A program made the translations under genes and the position numbers. A stretch of 64,000 nucleotides of DNA from Sphingomonas glacialis (GTDB lineage Bacteria; Pseudomonadota; Alphaproteobacteria; Sphingomonadales; Sphingomonadaceae): the NCBI RefSeq assembly GCF_006439055.1, contig NZ_RCZC01000006.1, positions 170,078 to 234,077 on the forward strand. Reading direction: 5' to 3'. Of this stretch, positions 26,791 to 35,381 are shown piece by piece (positions within the stretch are counted from its first letter, which is position 1; the number at the start of each line of letters is the position of its first letter). The notes beneath the pieces are model-generated. The model was given only the letters and a program-made list of their open reading frames with translations, had not been told where the DNA came from and searched no databases.

Positions 26791-28899
26791 ATGTACGTCT
26801 CGCCGCTTATCCTATCGATTATTGCTCTCGCGCTCGCGCTGAGCGGCGGTGCCGCCGGCCTGTTCTGGGCGCGCCGGCGCACCCCGGTCGTCTATGCCGA
26901 ATGCGATTCGCGCGATCGCCTCGCCCGGCTGCTGGTCGATGAATTCGAAGCGCATTCGAACGGCTGGTTCTGGCGCACCGATGCCGAGGGCTGCCTGAGC
27001 TATGTCTCGGCCAAGGTCGCCGCCGAGCTCGAATCCGCCGATGCGCCCGTGCTCGGCAATCCCCTCCCGGCGGTGTTCCGCATGGACAGCGCCTCGCCCG
27101 AAACCGAACGGACGCTTGGCTTCCACCTGGCGGCGCGCACCGCCTTTTCGAATTATTCGGTGCGCCCGGCAAGCACCGCCAAGGTCGGCCGCTGGTGGTC
27201 GATCTCGGGGCGGCCGTTCACAGACGAGACGGGCCAGTTCGTCGGCTTCGTCGGCAGCGGCAGCGACCTCACCGAGACGCGCCGTGCCGATGCCGAAATC
27301 ACGCGGCTCGCTTTGTTCGATGGCCTTACCGGGCTCGCCAACCGCCAGCGGCTGCGGCTCTCGCTCGAACAGACGCTGAGCGCGAGCAGCGTCTCGCCGC
27401 GCACCAGTGCGCTGTTCCTGCTCGATCTCGATCGCTTCAAGTCGGTCAACGACACGCTCGGCCACCACACCGGCGACGCGCTGCTCAAGCAGGTCGCGCA
27501 GCGCGTCCAGCGCGCGATCGGCGCGGACGGGCTCGTCGGGCGGCTCGGCGGCGACGAATTCCAGGTGATCCTGCCCAACGAGACCGACCGCGTCCGGCTC
27601 GGCGACCTCGCGCGGCGGGTGATCTTCGACCTGTCGCAACCCTATACGATCGAGGGCTCGGCGATCAGCATCGGCTGCTCGATCGGCGTCGCGATCGCGC
27701 CCGAGGACGGGCACGATGCCGAAACCCTCGTCCGCAACGCCGATCTCGCGCTCTATGCCGCCAAGGGCGACGGGCGCGGCATCCACCGCTTCTTCCGGCC
27801 CGAAATGCTCGCCGGCGCGCAGAGCCGCAAGCAGCTCGAAGACGATCTGCGCGACGCGCTCGCCGCCAACCAGTTCTTCGTCGCCTATCAGCCCGTCGTC
27901 AGCACCACGACCGAGCGGATCGTCGGCTATGAGGCGCTGCTGCGCTGGGAGCATCCGACGCGCGGGCTGATCAGCCCGGCCGACTTCGTCCCGGTCGCCG
28001 AGGATTGCGGGCTGATCGAATCGATCGGCGAATGGGTGCTGCGCACCGCCTGTCTCGATGCGGCCGACTGGCCGAAGGACGTGCGCGTCGCGGTCAACGT
28101 CTCGCCGATCCAGTTCGCCAACCCCGCGCTGCCGACGGTCGTCACCTCGGCGCTCGCCAAATCGGGGATCGCGCCGCACCGGCTCGAGCTCGAGATCACC
28201 GAAGGCGTGTTCGTCGATGAAAACGCCGCGACCGAGCAGATGTTCAAGACGCTCAAGGGCTGCGGCGTGCGGCTCGCGCTCGATGATTTCGGGACGGGCT
28301 ATTCGTCGCTCGGCTATCTGAAGAAGGCGCCGTTCGACAAGATCAAGATCGACCAGAGCTTCGTCCGCGGTGCTGCGATCGCGGGCAATCGCAACGCCGC
28401 GATCATCAAGGCGATCGTCAGCCTGGCCGAGACGCTGGGGATGGAGACGACCGCCGAGGGGGTCGAGAATCACGACGAGATCGCGCTGATCCGCGAGCTC
28501 GGCTGCAGCCACATCCAGGGCTATGTCTATGGCAAGCCGGCGCGCGCGGCCGACGTGCTCGAACAGCTGGCGGCGGGCGCGGGCCGTGCGATCGCCAGCG
28601 GCTATCGCATCAGCCGCAGCCCGCGCACCGCGATGCTGCGCACCGCGAAGATCCAGGCGGGCGACGTCGTCGGCGAGGTGCGGATCCGCAACCTTTCGAC
28701 GACGGGCGCGATGATCGACGGGATCGATGTCGAGGCCGGGACGGGCGAGCTCGAAGTGTTGATCGAGCTGCTCGACGACCAGATGTTCCCCGCCACGCTG
28801 CGCTGGGCGGCCGACGGCAAGGCCGGCCTCGCCTTCACCGAGAATTTCAACCTCGACCGCCTCGCGACCCCACCGGCCCCGGTCCGCAAGGCGGGATAA
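26791..28899 (+). CDS. PAS-GGDEF-EAL-PilZ cyclic-di-GMP signalling protein
   Basis: 702 residues. One N-terminal membrane helix (SPLILSIIALALALSGGAAG) is followed by a PAS-like region (about 45-165), GGDEF (about 170-335), EAL (about 350-605) and a C-terminal PilZ domain (RNLSTTGAMIDGI). RLGGDEF at 251-257 keeps the synthesis signature, and YEALLRW (EAL at 381-383), DDFGTGYSSLG and KIDQSFVRG keep the phosphodiesterase residues. No RxxD inhibitory site precedes GGDEF. Both activities are possible; PilZ could bind the product as feedback. No partner gene is evident. Confidence 0.9.
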   Translation: MYVSPLILSIIALALALSGGAAGLFWARRRTPVVYAECDSRDRLARLLVDEFEAHSNGWFWRTDAEGCLSYVSAKVAAELESADAPVLGNPLPAVFRMDSASPETERTLGFHLAARTAFSNYSVRPASTAKVGRWWSISGRPFTDETGQFVGFVGSGSDLTETRRADAEITRLALFDGLTGLANRQRLRLSLEQTLSASSVSPRTSALFLLDLDRFKSVNDTLGHHTGDALLKQVAQRVQRAIGADGLVGRLGGDEFQVILPNETDRVRLGDLARRVIFDLSQPYTIEGSAISIGCSIGVAIAPEDGHDAETLVRNADLALYAAKGDGRGIHRFFRPEMLAGAQSRKQLEDDLRDALAANQFFVAYQPVVSTTTERIVGYEALLRWEHPTRGLISPADFVPVAEDCGLIESIGEWVLRTACLDAADWPKDVRVAVNVSPIQFANPALPTVVTSALAKSGIAPHRLELEITEGVFVDENAATEQMFKTLKGCGVRLALDDFGTGYSSLGYLKKAPFDKIKIDQSFVRGAAIAGNRNAAIIKAIVSLAETLGMETTAEGVENHDEIALIRELGCSHIQGYVYGKPARAADVLEQLAAGAGRAIASGYRISRSPRTAMLRTAKIQAGDVVGEVRIRNLSTTGAMIDGIDVEAGTGELEVLIELLDDQMFPATLRWAADGKAGLAFTENFNLDRLATPPAPVRKAG

Positions 28900-28905
28900 A
28901 GCCTC

Positions 28906-29399
28906 CCCTCCCTGCCCGGGGGGGGCCACACCTGCCGAGCGCCGCTGCTAGGTGGGAGCCATGGTTATCCTTCGCCTCCCTCCCTGGAAGCGAGGGGATC
29001 GAGGGGTGGGTCGCTCTCAATGGGAACGATCCGTCCGACTAGGGGCCGCCCCACCCCCAGCCCCTCCTGCCAGGGGGGAGCCACATTTGCCGAGCGCCGC
29101 CGCCGGGTGGGAGCCATAGTTATCCTTCGCCTCCCCTCCCTGGAAGGGAGGGGAGCGAGGGGTCGGTCGCTCTCAATGGGAACGTCACGCCCGACTACGG
29201 GCCGACCCACCCCCGGCCCCTCCCTGCCAGGGGGGAGCCACATTTGCCGAGCGCCGCCGCCGGGTGGGAGCCATGGTTATCCTTCGCCTCCCCTCCCTGG
29301 AAGGGAGGGGATCGAGGGGTGGGTCGCTCTCAATGGGAACGTCACGCCCGACTACGGGCCAACCCACCCCCAGCCCCTCCCTTTGAGGGAGGGGAGCCG
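28906..29399. repeat. tandem array (~157-bp period, about 3 copies) of REP-like elements
   Basis: This 500-base stretch holds no gene. The landmark TGCCGAGCGCCG recurs at 28933, 29088 and 29245 (spacing 155 and 157). Each is followed by GGTGGGAGCCATGGTTATCC, a CCCTCCCTGGAAGGGAGGGG hairpin, GGGGTGGGTCGCTCTCAATG, GGAACG, GCCCGACTACGGGCC and CCACCCCCAGCCCCTCC. Within each unit the arms are inverted repeats. The last unit ends at the OB-fold gene. The middle units are nearly identical, so duplication is recent. Confidence 0.8.
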
Positions 29400-29404
29400 A
29401 CGCC

Positions 29405-30106
29405 TCAGCTCGCGCGGTTCGCGGTTGCAGCGGGGGCTGCAGCTGGGGCGGCAGCGGGGGCTGGTGCCTGGGTTGGTGCGGTCGTGCCCATTGCAGGCGG
29501 CGGCGGTGGCGGCGGGGCGTCGTTCGCACCAGGGCCGCCATCGGGCCCGGCGCCCGGGCCCCGTGGTCCGCCATCCCGCGGACCGTGGCGCGGACCATCG
29601 GGACCATCGGGCCCGCCCGGACCGCCCGGTCCACCCGGTCCACCCGGGGCGTGACGCGGCGGGCCCATCGGGCGCAGCGCGACGACTTTGCCGTCGGCCG
29701 CGACGAGGAACGAGGCATGGATCATCCCGCGGCCATAATGGCCCTGGACGGTCACCGCCTGCCCCGCGCTGACGAGGCCGGTGCCATCGCCCTGCCGCCC
29801 GAGATCGACCAGCGCACGCCCGCTGCCATTGGTCAGCACGAACATCGGCCCATAGGTCTCGGCAACACGGCCGCGCACGCTGATCACGCTGCCATTGTCG
29901 GTCAGTGAGCGGATCGCCACCGGGTTGAGCGGCGCCATCTCGACCGAGGGGCCGGTCATCTGCGCGATCGTCGCGCCGCCGCCGATGCCGAGCGCGAGCA
30001 GCGCGGCGCCGACGATCGCGGTGCGCACCGGCAGCTTGCGGCGCGGGCGGTCGTCCGTCACGGTGTCGTAATGGGCCTGGGGGCCTTCGATTTGGTCGGT
30101 CATCAT
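29405..30106 (-). CDS. membrane-anchored OB-fold (YgiW-like) protein with collagen-like Gly-Pro tail
   Basis: About 233 residues. A cytoplasmic N-terminus (DDRPRRKLPVR) and one membrane helix (TAIVGAALLALGIGGGATIA) precede an OB-fold region: VISVRGRVAETYGPMFVLTN, GRALVDLGRQG and GQAVTVQGHYGRG. The tail is low complexity: GGPGGPGGPGGPDGPDGP, then Pro and Ala runs. OB-fold proteins of the YgiW group often sit next to QseBC-type regulators, as here where the gene is divergent from a response regulator. Start 30106 has AGGAG 5 bases upstream. It probably acts in the periplasm. Confidence 0.62.
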   Translation of the reverse strand: MMTDQIEGPQAHYDTVTDDRPRRKLPVRTAIVGAALLALGIGGGATIAQMTGPSVEMAPLNPVAIRSLTDNGSVISVRGRVAETYGPMFVLTNGSGRALVDLGRQGDGTGLVSAGQAVTVQGHYGRGMIHASFLVAADGKVVALRPMGPPRHAPGGPGGPGGPGGPDGPDGPRHGPRDGGPRGPGAGPDGGPGANDAPPPPPPPAMGTTAPTQAPAPAAAPAAAPAATANRAS

Positions 30107-30160
30107 TTTCACTCCTGCTTGGTTGATGACCGCTTTCTACGGGAGCGTTCCGACACCGCG

Positions 30161-30189
30161 CTGAACTTGTCGGTTCAGTCTCGGTTTAG
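30161..30189 (+). promoter_or_regulatory. response-regulator box: CTGAAC-N6-GTTCAG-N5-GTTTAG
   Basis: Between the divergent OB-fold and response-regulator genes, CTGAAC (30161-30166), GTTCAG (30173-30178) and GTTTAG (30184-30189) occur. The last two are direct repeats with 11-bp phasing. This is the expected layout for an OmpR/PmrA/QseB-type regulator controlling both directions, including its own operon. Confidence 0.5.
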
Positions 30190-30227
30190 GCAGTCCACCT
30201 AGCGCGCGGTGCAAAGGACTTCAGGAC

Positions 30228-30887
30228 ATGCGGATATTGTTGGTCGAGGACGACACGGCGCTCGCCGAGGGAATCGCGAAAGCGTTGCGCGCCGAGCATT
30301 TCGCGGTCGATGTCGCGGCCAATGGCGAGGACGGCGCGCATCTCGGCGATACCGGCGGCTATGACGCGGCGGTGCTCGATCTCGGGCTGCCGATCAAATC
30401 GGGGATCACCGTGCTCGAGGAATGGCGCGCCGCCGGGCGCGTGCTGCCCGTGCTGATCCTCACCGCGCGCGACGGCTGGTCGGAAAAGGTCGCGGGCTTC
30501 CGCGCCGGTGCCGACGATTATCTGACCAAGCCGTTCCGCGTGGAGGAGTTGGTGATGCGGCTCCGCGCTTTGGTGCGCCGCGCGACGGGCAATGCCGCGG
30601 CGCGGATCGTGTGCGGGCGCGTCGCCTTCGATTCGCAGACCGGCCAGGTCGAGCTAGACGGCCTCCCGCTGCGCCTCACCGCGCTCGAATGGCGCGTGCT
30701 CTCGGCGCTGATGCTGCGCAAGGGCGTGGTGGTCGAGCGGCTGTATCTGCTCGACCATGTCTATGAGGGCGACTCGGACCCCGATTCGAACTCGCTCGAG
30801 GTGATCATCGGGCGGCTGCGCAAGAAGATCGGCGCCGAGGCGATCGAGACCGTCCGTGGGCGCGGATATCGCATGGTGGAGGGGTGA
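30228..30887 (+). CDS. OmpR-family response regulator (QseB/PmrA-like)
   Basis: 219 residues. The receiver domain has the acidic pocket (VEDDTALAEG), phosphoacceptor Asp51 in AAVLDLGLP and Lys in DYLTKPFRVEEL. The C-terminal winged helix carries RLTALEWRVLSALMLRKGVV and IIGRLRKKIGAEAIETVRGR with GYRMVEG at the end. Paired with the histidine kinase gene downstream; a palindromic repeat lies between the two. The direct-repeat box upstream suggests autoregulation. The signal is unknown; QseBC/PmrAB-like systems sense cations, envelope stress or antimicrobial peptides. Confidence 0.9.
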   Translation: MRILLVEDDTALAEGIAKALRAEHFAVDVAANGEDGAHLGDTGGYDAAVLDLGLPIKSGITVLEEWRAAGRVLPVLILTARDGWSEKVAGFRAGADDYLTKPFRVEELVMRLRALVRRATGNAAARIVCGRVAFDSQTGQVELDGLPLRLTALEWRVLSALMLRKGVVVERLYLLDHVYEGDSDPDSNSLEVIIGRLRKKIGAEAIETVRGRGYRMVEG

Positions 30888-30949
30888 GCGCGCCGGTCGC
30901 CACAATCGCGCCGCACGTGAATGGAGCGCCGCGCGTGGGCGGAGCGCCG

Positions 30950-31050
30950 CCCCTCCCCTTCAGGGGAGGGGTTGGGGGTGGGGCCGTGTCTCACCGAGCG
31001 TGTCGCCCGTTACAGCCCCACCCCAACCCCTCCCCTGAAGGGGAGGGGCT
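30950..31050. repeat. REP-like long inverted repeat between response regulator and kinase genes
   Basis: CCCCTCCCCTTCAGGGGAGG + GGTTGGGGGTGGGGC pairs with GCCCCACCCCAACCCCTCCC + CTGAAGGGGAGGGG. The two 38-base arms are each themselves hairpin-prone. It ends 9 bases before the kinase ATG, inside what should be one operon, so it may modulate kinase expression. Confidence 0.78.
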
Positions 31051-31059
31051 TACGACGTC

Positions 31060-32550
31060 ATGACCCTCCTCCCCCGCTCGCTCTACGGCCGCCTGCTCGT
31101 CACCGCGCTCGTCGCCACGCTCGCCGCGCTCGCCTTTGCCGCGGTGACGATCGGCGCGGTGCTCGATCGCTTCGTGATGCACGGGCTCGACGACCGGCTC
31201 GACGCGCAGATCGCGGTGCTCGAGCAAGCCGTCCGCCCAAACGGAACGATCGATCGCGCCCGCCTCGTGCTCGCCGCACCCTATGACGATCCCCAAGGCG
31301 GCTGGGGCTGGCGGATCGACGCCCCCGGCCGCACGATCACCTCGCCCGCCGCGCCCGAGCTCGCCGCGCTGCAACCGCGCGGCCCCCGCTTTCCGCCGCC
31401 GCCAGCGTCGCCGCCAGTGCCGTCCCCGGCAGCATCGGCCGCTTCACCACCGGTCGCTCCCCCGCCACCGCCCATGCCAGACGCCCCGCGCGCCCCGCAC
31501 GGTGTCGGCGACGGCCCCCTCGATCGCCCGCTCGACCGCAACGGCGACCGCGCACAGGCGCTCGACTGGTACGGCCACGACGGCATGCGCCACGCCCGCA
31601 GCCTCACCCTCGCCACCCCCGCCGGCCCGGTACGGATCACCGCCGCGGCACCGCGCGCGATCGTCGATCGCCCCTTGCGCGCCGCAATGGCGCCGCTGCT
31701 CGGCGCGCTGCTGCTGCTCGGTCTCGCGCTCGGCGCGGCGACGCTCGTCCAGCTCCGCATCGGCCTGCGCCCCTTGAAGACGATGCGCACCGGCCTCGCC
31801 GCGATCCGCGCCGGCACCGCACGCACCCTGCCCGAGGATCAGCCGACCGAGCTCGCCCCGCTCGCGCACGAGATCAACGCGCTGCTCGCCGAAAATGCCG
31901 CCGCGCTCGCCAATGCGCGCGGGCACGTCGCCAATCTCGCGCACGGCCTCAAGACCCCGCTCGCCACGCTCGCGCTCGCTCTGCCCGCGCATGATCCCGA
32001 CGGCACGCTCGCCGCGCAGGTCGCGCGGATCGACCAGGCGGTGCGCCACCATCTCGGCCGCGCGCGCGCCGCGACGCCCGGCAGCGGCCTGCGCTTCGCA
32101 ACCCCGCTCGCCCCCGTCGTCGCCGACCTGACGACCGCGCTCTCGCGGATCCACGCCGAGCGCGGCGTCACCGCCAGCGCGACGATCGCCCCCGCGCTCA
32201 GCGTCGCGGTCGATCGCCAGGATCTCGACGAGCTGATCGGCAACCTGCTCGACAATGCCTGGCGCTTCGCCACCACCCGAATCGCCGTCACCGCCGCCGC
32301 CGCGCCCGACCCGCGCTTCATCCGCCTGAGCATCGCCGACGACGGCCCGGGAATCGCCCCCGAGGCGCGGACGTCGGCGCTCGCCGCCGGCCAGCGGCTC
32401 GACGAACGCGGCGATGGCCACGGCTTCGGCTTGTCGATCGCCTACGAACTCGCGACGCTCTATGGCGGGACATTGGTGCTCGAAGCGGCGACGCTCGGAG
32501 GCCTGGACGCGATCGTGACGCTGCCGGCGGCGCTTTTCGCCGAGGCGTGA
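31060..32550 (+). CDS. sensor histidine kinase (QseC/PmrB-like)
   Basis: 496 residues. Two membrane helices (LLVTALVATLAALAFAAVTI and MAPLLGALLLLGLALGAATL) flank a periplasmic domain that contains an unusual Pro/Ala-rich stretch (about residues 108-145, RFPPPPASPPVPSPAA). Then come HAMP-like sequence, HisKA with His295 in NLAHGLKTPLATLALAL, and HATPase_c with N-box ELIGNLLDNAWRFA, G1 DDGPGIAPEA and G2 GHGFGLSIAYE. Cognate to the upstream response regulator. The periplasmic Pro-rich segment parallels the Pro-rich tail of the divergent OB-fold protein. Confidence 0.88.
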   Translation: MTLLPRSLYGRLLVTALVATLAALAFAAVTIGAVLDRFVMHGLDDRLDAQIAVLEQAVRPNGTIDRARLVLAAPYDDPQGGWGWRIDAPGRTITSPAAPELAALQPRGPRFPPPPASPPVPSPAASAASPPVAPPPPPMPDAPRAPHGVGDGPLDRPLDRNGDRAQALDWYGHDGMRHARSLTLATPAGPVRITAAAPRAIVDRPLRAAMAPLLGALLLLGLALGAATLVQLRIGLRPLKTMRTGLAAIRAGTARTLPEDQPTELAPLAHEINALLAENAAALANARGHVANLAHGLKTPLATLALALPAHDPDGTLAAQVARIDQAVRHHLGRARAATPGSGLRFATPLAPVVADLTTALSRIHAERGVTASATIAPALSVAVDRQDLDELIGNLLDNAWRFATTRIAVTAAAAPDPRFIRLSIADDGPGIAPEARTSALAAGQRLDERGDGHGFGLSIAYELATLYGGTLVLEAATLGGLDAIVTLPAALFAEA

Positions 32551-32716
32551 AAAAAAGTTCACGTTCCCGCTTCGGTCTCTTGCGTTTGAGCGAGGCCAGC
32601 TTTGACCGCGCGTCGCGCGTAGCGGGCTCGCCCGGCCGTCCGCCAGACGTCGCCGATTAGCGACGAACCGAGTCCCGAATGTGTCATTTACCGTCTTGTG
32701 TCCTCGCGCAATCCGG

Positions 32717-32790
32717 CACAATCTGTAGGGGTTGAGTTCGGGGGCGAACCCAAGCGCTAGTGAATCACACGCCGCAACCCTATATTGCGG
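32717..32790 (+). promoter_or_regulatory. candidate NrdR boxes in the nrdA promoter region
   Basis: The 400-base gap 32551-32951 has no gene. It contains CACAATCTGTAGGG (32717-32730) and ACCCTATATTGCGG (32777-32790), which resemble NrdR boxes (ACACTATATATAGT-like) and lie 60 bp apart, a whole number of helix turns. A stable hairpin TTCCCGAT-N8-ATCGGGAA (32875-32898) follows in the leader. NrdR control of ribonucleotide reductase is general in bacteria; the sites here are judged by eye. Confidence 0.35.
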
Positions 32791-32951
32791 CAATGATCTG
32801 GTCTGCGATTGCATCGCAGCATGGTCTGTTTTTGTTCTCGCGTTCGCCCACGGAATGCTATGCTGGGAGCTCGCTTCCCGATTCGAACGGATCGGGAACA
32901 GACGCGGTCCCGGTCGACACAGGTTTGAACGAGTTTACAGGGACGCGAAAT

Positions 32952-34892
32952 ATGGATTTTCGGGATACCGGGGAAGTGAGTACCGACATGGCCACCGATA
33001 TGATCGAGGCGCTCGCCGCCGCAGCAGCGCCCGCCGATGACGGCAAGGGCACGGCTGACCGCAAGCTCTCCGCGCGCAGCGATTCGAAGGAGATCCACGT
33101 CCAGCTCTATCCCGTAGAGGTCGATCATTCGCGCGACGCGCTGCTGACCGATTTCGGCAAGGACACGCTCAAGGACCGCTATCTGCTCCCGGGCGAGACC
33201 TTCCAGGACCTCTTCGTCCGCGTCGCCTCGGCCTATGCCGATGACGCAGGCCATGCCGAGCGGCTGTACGGCTATATCTCGAAGCTGTGGTTCATGCCCG
33301 CCACGCCGATCCTGTCGAACGGCGGCACCGGGCGCGGCCTGCCGATCTCGTGCTTCCTCAACTCGGTGCCCGACAGCCTCGGCGGCATCGTCGACACCTG
33401 GAACGAGAATGTCTGGCTGGCGTCGCGCGGCGGCGGCATCGGCACCTATTGGGGCAACGTCCGCGGCATCGGCGAGCCGGTCGGCCTCAACGGCAAGACC
33501 TCGGGCATCATCCCGTTCGTCCGCGTGATGGATTCGCTGACGCTCGCGATCTCGCAAGGCTCGCTGCGCCGCGGTTCGGCGGCCTGCTATCTCGACATCT
33601 CGCACCCCGAGATCGAGGAATTCCTCGAGATCCGCAAACCCTCGGGCGATTTCAACCGCAAGGCGCTCAACCTCCATCACGGCGTGCTGATCACCGACGC
33701 CTTCATGGAAGCGGTGCGCGCGGGCGAAGAGTGGAACCTGACGAGCCCGAAGGACGGCTCGGTCCGCGCGACGGTCGACGCCCGCTCGCTCTTCCAGAAG
33801 CTCGTCGAGACGCGCCTCGCCACCGGCGAGCCGTACATCGTCTTCGCCGACCACGTGAACAAGGGCATGCCCAAGCATCACCGCGACTTGGGGCTCAAGG
33901 TCTCGACCTCGAACCTGTGCTCGGAAATCACGCTGCCGACCGGCAAGGACCATCTCGGCAATGACCGCACCGCCGTCTGCTGCCTGTCCTCGCTCAACCT
34001 CGAGACGTGGGACCAGTGGAAGGACGAGAAGGGCTTTATCGAGGACGTGATGCGCTTCCTCGACAACGTCCTGCAGGACTTCATCGACCGCGCCGAACCC
34101 GGCATGGAGCGCGCCGCGTATTCGGCGATGCGCGAGCGTTCGGTCGGCCTCGGCGTGATGGGCTTCCACAGCTTCCTGCAGGCGCGCGGTCTTCCGTTCG
34201 AGGGCGCGATGGCCAAGTCGTGGAACCTGCGCATGTTCCGCCACATCAAGGGCCAGGTGGATGAGGCCTCGATGCACCTCGCGACCGAGCGCGGGCCCTG
34301 CCCCGACGCCGCCGACATGGGCGTGATGGAGCGCTTCAGCTGCAAGATGGCGATCGCGCCGACCGCGTCGATCTCGATCATCTGCGGCGGCACCTCGGCG
34401 TGCATCGAGCCGATCCCGGCGAACATCTACACGCACAAGACGCTGTCGGGCTCGTTCTCGATCAAGAATCCGTATCTCGAGAAGCTGCTGATCGAGAAAT
34501 CGAAGAACTCGGACGCGATCTGGAACTCGATCCTCGAGCAGGGCGGTTCGGTCCAGCATCTCGACTTCCTCGATCAGGAGGAGAAGGATTGCTACAAGAC
34601 TAGCTTCGAAATCGACCAGCGCTGGCTGATCGAACTCCAGGCCGATCGCACGCCGTTCATCGACCAGTCGACTAGCTTGAACCTGTTCATCCCGGCCGAT
34701 GTCGAGAAGTGGGACCTGCTGATGCTCCACTTCCGCGCGTGGGAATTGGGCGTGAAGTCGCTCTACTACCTGCGCTCGAAGAGCATCCAGCGCGCTGGCT
34801 TTGCCGGCGGGGTCGAGAACGACAACACGATCGAGAAGCCGCAATACGAGTTCGAAACGACCGATTACGACGAGTGCCTGGCGTGCCAGTGA
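32952..34892 (+). CDS. nrdA: ribonucleoside-diphosphate reductase alpha subunit, class I, without ATP-cone
   Basis: Reduces ribonucleotides to deoxyribonucleotides. Cys134 (LPISCFLN), Asn321-Cys323-Glu325 (NLCSEI), the Cys of VCCLSSLNLE and the C-terminal shuttle CLACQ correspond to the E. coli catalytic set. The protein is 646 residues, and Cys134 aligns with E. coli Cys225, so about 90 residues are missing at the front: there is no N-terminal ATP-cone and hence no classical dATP off-switch. Start 32952 (MDFRDTGEV) is chosen; an ATG at 32989 is possible, and the frame is open upstream to 32760. nrdB lies 1.7 kb downstream. Confidence 0.93.
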   Translation: MDFRDTGEVSTDMATDMIEALAAAAAPADDGKGTADRKLSARSDSKEIHVQLYPVEVDHSRDALLTDFGKDTLKDRYLLPGETFQDLFVRVASAYADDAGHAERLYGYISKLWFMPATPILSNGGTGRGLPISCFLNSVPDSLGGIVDTWNENVWLASRGGGIGTYWGNVRGIGEPVGLNGKTSGIIPFVRVMDSLTLAISQGSLRRGSAACYLDISHPEIEEFLEIRKPSGDFNRKALNLHHGVLITDAFMEAVRAGEEWNLTSPKDGSVRATVDARSLFQKLVETRLATGEPYIVFADHVNKGMPKHHRDLGLKVSTSNLCSEITLPTGKDHLGNDRTAVCCLSSLNLETWDQWKDEKGFIEDVMRFLDNVLQDFIDRAEPGMERAAYSAMRERSVGLGVMGFHSFLQARGLPFEGAMAKSWNLRMFRHIKGQVDEASMHLATERGPCPDAADMGVMERFSCKMAIAPTASISIICGGTSACIEPIPANIYTHKTLSGSFSIKNPYLEKLLIEKSKNSDAIWNSILEQGGSVQHLDFLDQEEKDCYKTSFEIDQRWLIELQADRTPFIDQSTSLNLFIPADVEKWDLLMLHFRAWELGVKSLYYLRSKSIQRAGFAGGVENDNTIEKPQYEFETTDYDECLACQ

Positions 34893-34921
34893 GGTGAATG
34901 ACGGAGGGCCTCCTGACCTTC

Positions 34922-34986
34922 CTCCCTCTCCCCTTGTGGGAGAGGGAAGGGGCCCGCGCCCGCAGGGCGTGGGAAGGGTGAGGGGG
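34922..34986. repeat. left inverted repeat flanking the DUF559 gene
   Basis: 65 bases (CTCCCTCTCCCCTTGTGGGA...GGAAGGGTGAGGGGG) whose reverse complement recurs at 35382-35444 with only a two-base indel difference. Each arm contains an internal hairpin (CTCTCCC-CTTGTG-GGAGAG). The candidate GTG start of the DUF559 gene lies inside this arm. Confidence 0.8.
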
Positions 34987-35373
34987 AATGCGGACGGCCT
35001 GACCAAGCGTCAGCTGCTGCCCGCGCTAACCCCGTTCCGCTCGCGCGACCTCCGCCGCAACGCCACCGAGCCTGAAAAGCGTATGCGCCGCGCGATCCGC
35101 TCGGCCTTCCCGGAGGCGAAGTTCCGCTTCCAGGTACCGCTCGGCCCGTATCACGCCGATTTCTGCTCGCACGCCGCCCGGCTGGTGATCGAGATCGACG
35201 GCGCTACCCACGCGCAGACCGCGACTTCGGACGAAGCGCGTACGCGCTTCATCGAAGGCGAAGGCTACCACGTGCTGCGTTTCTGGAACACCGATGTGAT
35301 GGCCAATATCGATGGCGTGATCCAAGCGATCGCGGAGCATCTGCCGGGCATGTGCAAAGGGGCCACTCAGTGA
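34978..35373 (+). CDS. DUF559 (Vsr-like) endonuclease-domain protein
   Basis: About 131 residues. RSRDLRRNATEPEKRMRRAIR, FRFQVPLGPYHADFCSHAAR and LVIEIDGATHAQTATSDEAR with the catalytic-type D..E.DG residues are the DUF559 pattern; EGYHVLRFWNTDVMANIDGV closes the domain. The first convincing ATG (35082) would cut into the conserved helix. The only in-frame start before it is GTG at 34978, inside the left inverted repeat. The gene is bracketed by 65-bp inverted repeats between nrdA and nrdB, suggesting insertion as a unit. The family may act in DNA repair or as a selfish nuclease; not established. Confidence 0.68.
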   Translation: MRGNADGLTKRQLLPALTPFRSRDLRRNATEPEKRMRRAIRSAFPEAKFRFQVPLGPYHADFCSHAARLVIEIDGATHAQTATSDEARTRFIEGEGYHVLRFWNTDVMANIDGVIQAIAEHLPGMCKGATQ

Positions 35374-35381
35374 CTGAGCGG

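Noticed and set aside
28906..29399. CRISPR-like array because of regular repeats.
   Set aside because: The whole unit is repeated, there are no unique spacers, only three copies, and no cas genes.
32875..32898. GATTCGAACGGATC looks like a tRNA T-arm.
   Set aside because: No acceptor stem, D-arm or anticodon arm can be formed around it; it is a simple 8-bp hairpin in the nrdA leader.
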